From UBA7672 sp965229115 (GTDB taxonomy: Bacteria > Pseudomonadota > Alphaproteobacteria > Caulobacterales > Hyphomonadaceae), in assembly GCA_965229115.1 (NCBI GenBank), contig CBDDIR010000003.1, forward strand, positions 248,001-312,000: DNA of 64,000 nt, read 5' to 3'. The notes beneath the pieces were generated by a model. It saw nothing but the letters and a program-made list of their open reading frames with translations, searched no databases and was not told where the DNA came from. The position numbers and the translations under genes are program-made. Below, piece by piece: positions 62,225 to 64,000 of the stretch. Each line of letters starts with the position of its first letter. The first letter of the stretch is position 1.

Positions 62225-64000
62225 ATGCCCGCTTACCGTTCACGCACCACGACCTTCGGCCGCAACATGGCTGGCGCACGCGCTCTCTGGCGTGCGACCG
62301 GCATGAAGGATGGCGACTTCTCCAAGCCGATCATCGCGGTCGTAAACTCGTTCACGCAATTCGTGCCGGGGCACGTTCACCTCAAGGATCTCGGCCAGCT
62401 GGTGGCGCGCGAGATCGAGGCTGCGGGCGGCGTGGCGAAAGAGTTCAACACGATCGCTGTCGATGACGGCATCGCGATGGGCCATGGCGGGATGCTGTAC
62501 TCGCTCCCGAGCCGCGACCTGATCGCGGACTCGATCGAGTACATGGTCAACGCGCATTGCGCGGACGCGATGGTCTGCATCTCGAATTGCGACAAGATCA
62601 CGCCGGGGATGCTGAACGCCGCGATGCGGATCAACATTCCGGTGGTGTTCGTCTCGGGCGGTCCGATGGAGGCCGGCAAGGTCGTCTGGAAGGACGAGAA
62701 GACGGGCGTTACCAAGGAGCACAAGCTCGACCTGATCGATGCGATGATGCAGGCGGGCGATGACCGGATTTCGGACGCGCAGGTTGAGGCTGTCGAGGCG
62801 CAGGCTTGCCCGACATGCGGATCGTGCTCGGGCATGTTCACCGCGAACTCGATGAACTGCCTGACGGAAGCGCTGGGTCTGTCTCTACCGGGCAATGGCA
62901 CGGTGCTGGCGACGCACAAGGATCGCGAGGCGCTGTTCAAGCGCGCAGGGCGTCTGATCGTCGACATCACCAAGCGGCATTACGAGAAGGACGATCCAAA
63001 CGTGGCGCCGCGTGCGATCGCGACGAAGCAGGCGTTCGAGAACGCCATGGCGCTCGACGTGGCAATGGGCGGTTCGACGAATACGGTTCTGCATATCCTG
63101 GCGGCGGCGCAGGAAGGCGGCGTTGATTTCACGATGGATGATATCGACCGGATTTCTCGCTCGACGCCGTGCGTGTGCAAGGTCGCGCCGGCTGTGTCGA
63201 CGGTTCACATCGAGGATGTTCATCGCGCGGGCGGCATCATGGGCATTCTGGGCGAGCTGGCGCGCGGCGGGCTGCTGCATACGGACGCGAAGACGGTACA
63301 TTCGCCGACGCTTGGCCATGCGATTGCGTACTGGGATATCCGCCAGTCGAACGATGAAGAGGTCGAGACCTTCTTCAAGGCGGCGCCGGGCGGCGTGCGG
63401 ACGACGCAGGCTTTCTCTCAGGAGAAGCGTTGGCCGGAGCTGGATCGTGATCGCGTCAAGGGCGTGATCCGGTCGAAGGAGAATGCCTTCACGAAGGATG
63501 GCGGTCTTGCGGTGCTCTACGGGAACATCGCGGAGAAGGGCTGTATCGTGAAGACGGCCGGCGTTGATGAAGAGATCTGGAAGTTCAACGGCGTCGCGCG
63601 CGTGTTCGAGAGCCAGGACGAGGCTGCGGCTGCGATCCTGAACAACAAGATCGTCGCGGGCGATGTTGTGGTGATCCGCTATGAAGGGCCGAAAGGCGGG
63701 CCGGGGATGCAGGAGATGCTGTATCCGACGACCTATCTGAAATCGCGCGGGCTCGGCAAAGTGTGTGCGCTGCTGACGGATGGCCGCTTCTCGGGCGGCA
63801 CGTCGGGCCTGAGCATTGGTCACGCCTCGCCGGAAGCGGCGTCGGGCGGTTTGATCGCGCTGGTGGAAGAGGGCGATCCGATCGAGATCGATATTCCGAA
63901 CCGTACGATCAGGCTGGCTGTGCCAGATGACGTGATCGGGCATCGTCGTCGTGCGGAAGAAGCGCGCGGGTCTGCGGCCTACACGCCGAAGGCGCGCAAG
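62225..64000 (+). CDS. ilvD: Dihydroxy-acid dehydratase (3' end outside the window)
   Basis: 592 codons are visible from the ATG at 62225; the frame is open at the right edge, and about 20-30 residues are missing compared with the usual 610-620. The N terminus MPAYRSRTTTFGRNMAG is the classic IlvD start. Iron-sulfur ligands occur in CISNCDKITPGM and CPTCGSCSGMFTANSM. The C-terminal swivel domain has LLTDGRFSGGTSGLSIGHASPEA. It makes the 2-keto acid precursors of valine and isoleucine. Confidence 0.97.
   Translation, partial: MPAYRSRTTTFGRNMAGARALWRATGMKDGDFSKPIIAVVNSFTQFVPGHVHLKDLGQLVAREIEAAGGVAKEFNTIAVDDGIAMGHGGMLYSLPSRDLIADSIEYMVNAHCADAMVCISNCDKITPGMLNAAMRINIPVVFVSGGPMEAGKVVWKDEKTGVTKEHKLDLIDAMMQAGDDRISDAQVEAVEAQACPTCGSCSGMFTANSMNCLTEALGLSLPGNGTVLATHKDREALFKRAGRLIVDITKRHYEKDDPNVAPRAIATKQAFENAMALDVAMGGSTNTVLHILAAAQEGGVDFTMDDIDRISRSTPCVCKVAPAVSTVHIEDVHRAGGIMGILGELARGGLLHTDAKTVHSPTLGHAIAYWDIRQSNDEEVETFFKAAPGGVRTTQAFSQEKRWPELDRDRVKGVIRSKENAFTKDGGLAVLYGNIAEKGCIVKTAGVDEEIWKFNGVARVFESQDEAAAAILNNKIVAGDVVVIRYEGPKGGPGMQEMLYPTTYLKSRGLGKVCALLTDGRFSGGTSGLSIGHASPEAASGGLIALVEEGDPIEIDIPNRTIRLAVPDDVIGHRRRAEEARGSAAYTPKARK

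Overview
The window is GC-rich chromosomal DNA from an alphaproteobacterium, most likely of the Caulobacterales/Hyphomonadaceae type. The main reasons are a CckA-type hybrid histidine kinase directly behind a fliQ-fliR-flhB flagellar export cluster, many small lipoproteins and outer-surface proteins, I78-type peptidase-inhibitor lipoproteins, and abundant short palindromic repeats between genes. The lineage call is inference from gene content; there is no rRNA or tRNA gene in the window to anchor it.

Layout. 1-9 kb: a secreted caspase-like protein with an unusual subdomain order, an NTF2-like protein, thymidine kinase, a divergent MFS/TetR pair with two matching operator-like palindromes, a cytochrome c lipoprotein, a double carboxymuconolactone-decarboxylase-domain lipoprotein, and a three-gene overlapping cassette (two GNAT-type proteins and an isochorismatase-fold protein) divergent from a LysR regulator. 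8.9-10.2 kb: no gene, but inverted repeats and a strongly structured stretch of unknown identity. 10.2-14 kb: HtrA/Deg protease followed by an OmpR-type two-component system. 14-19 kb: fliQ-fliR-flhB and cckA, closed by a terminator. 19.1-29.6 kb (minus strand): pheT-pheS, rplT-rpmI and infC (which starts with ATC), with three paralogous I78 inhibitor lipoproteins and a glycosyltransferase lying between rpmI and infC, then two further glycosyltransferase genes.

29.6-34 kb: alpha/beta hydrolase, NAD-dependent epimerase, TPR protein, mtgA and queG. 34.1-38.1 kb: a complete Anbu-type cluster (circularly permuted ATP-grasp, alpha-E protein, transglutaminase, Anbu proteasome-like hydrolase), probably one operon acting on a ligated peptide. 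38.1-45.7 kb: a GIY-YIG-like protein with a long palindrome over its start region, a GFA zinc protein, a small membrane protein, and the glutamate synthase operon gltD-(small protein)-gltB. 45.9-48.9 kb: uppP, a GlsB/YeaQ-like membrane protein, an NDUFA9-like NAD(P)-binding protein, and a gene whose 3' part is made of repeat DNA.

48.3-57.8 kb: a repeat-rich accessory stretch with two paralogous secreted proteins sharing a CHEGNY signature, two tandem paralogous membrane proteins, a Prx5-type peroxiredoxin, a 3-methyladenine DNA glycosylase, an HNH nuclease, a PKD-like lipoprotein and a stand-alone receiver. 57.8-64 kb: GST, a GT1 glycosyltransferase broken by one in-frame amber codon, an RBBP9-type hydrolase, a Tat-exported Gfo/Idh/MocA oxidoreductase, and ilvD running off the right edge.
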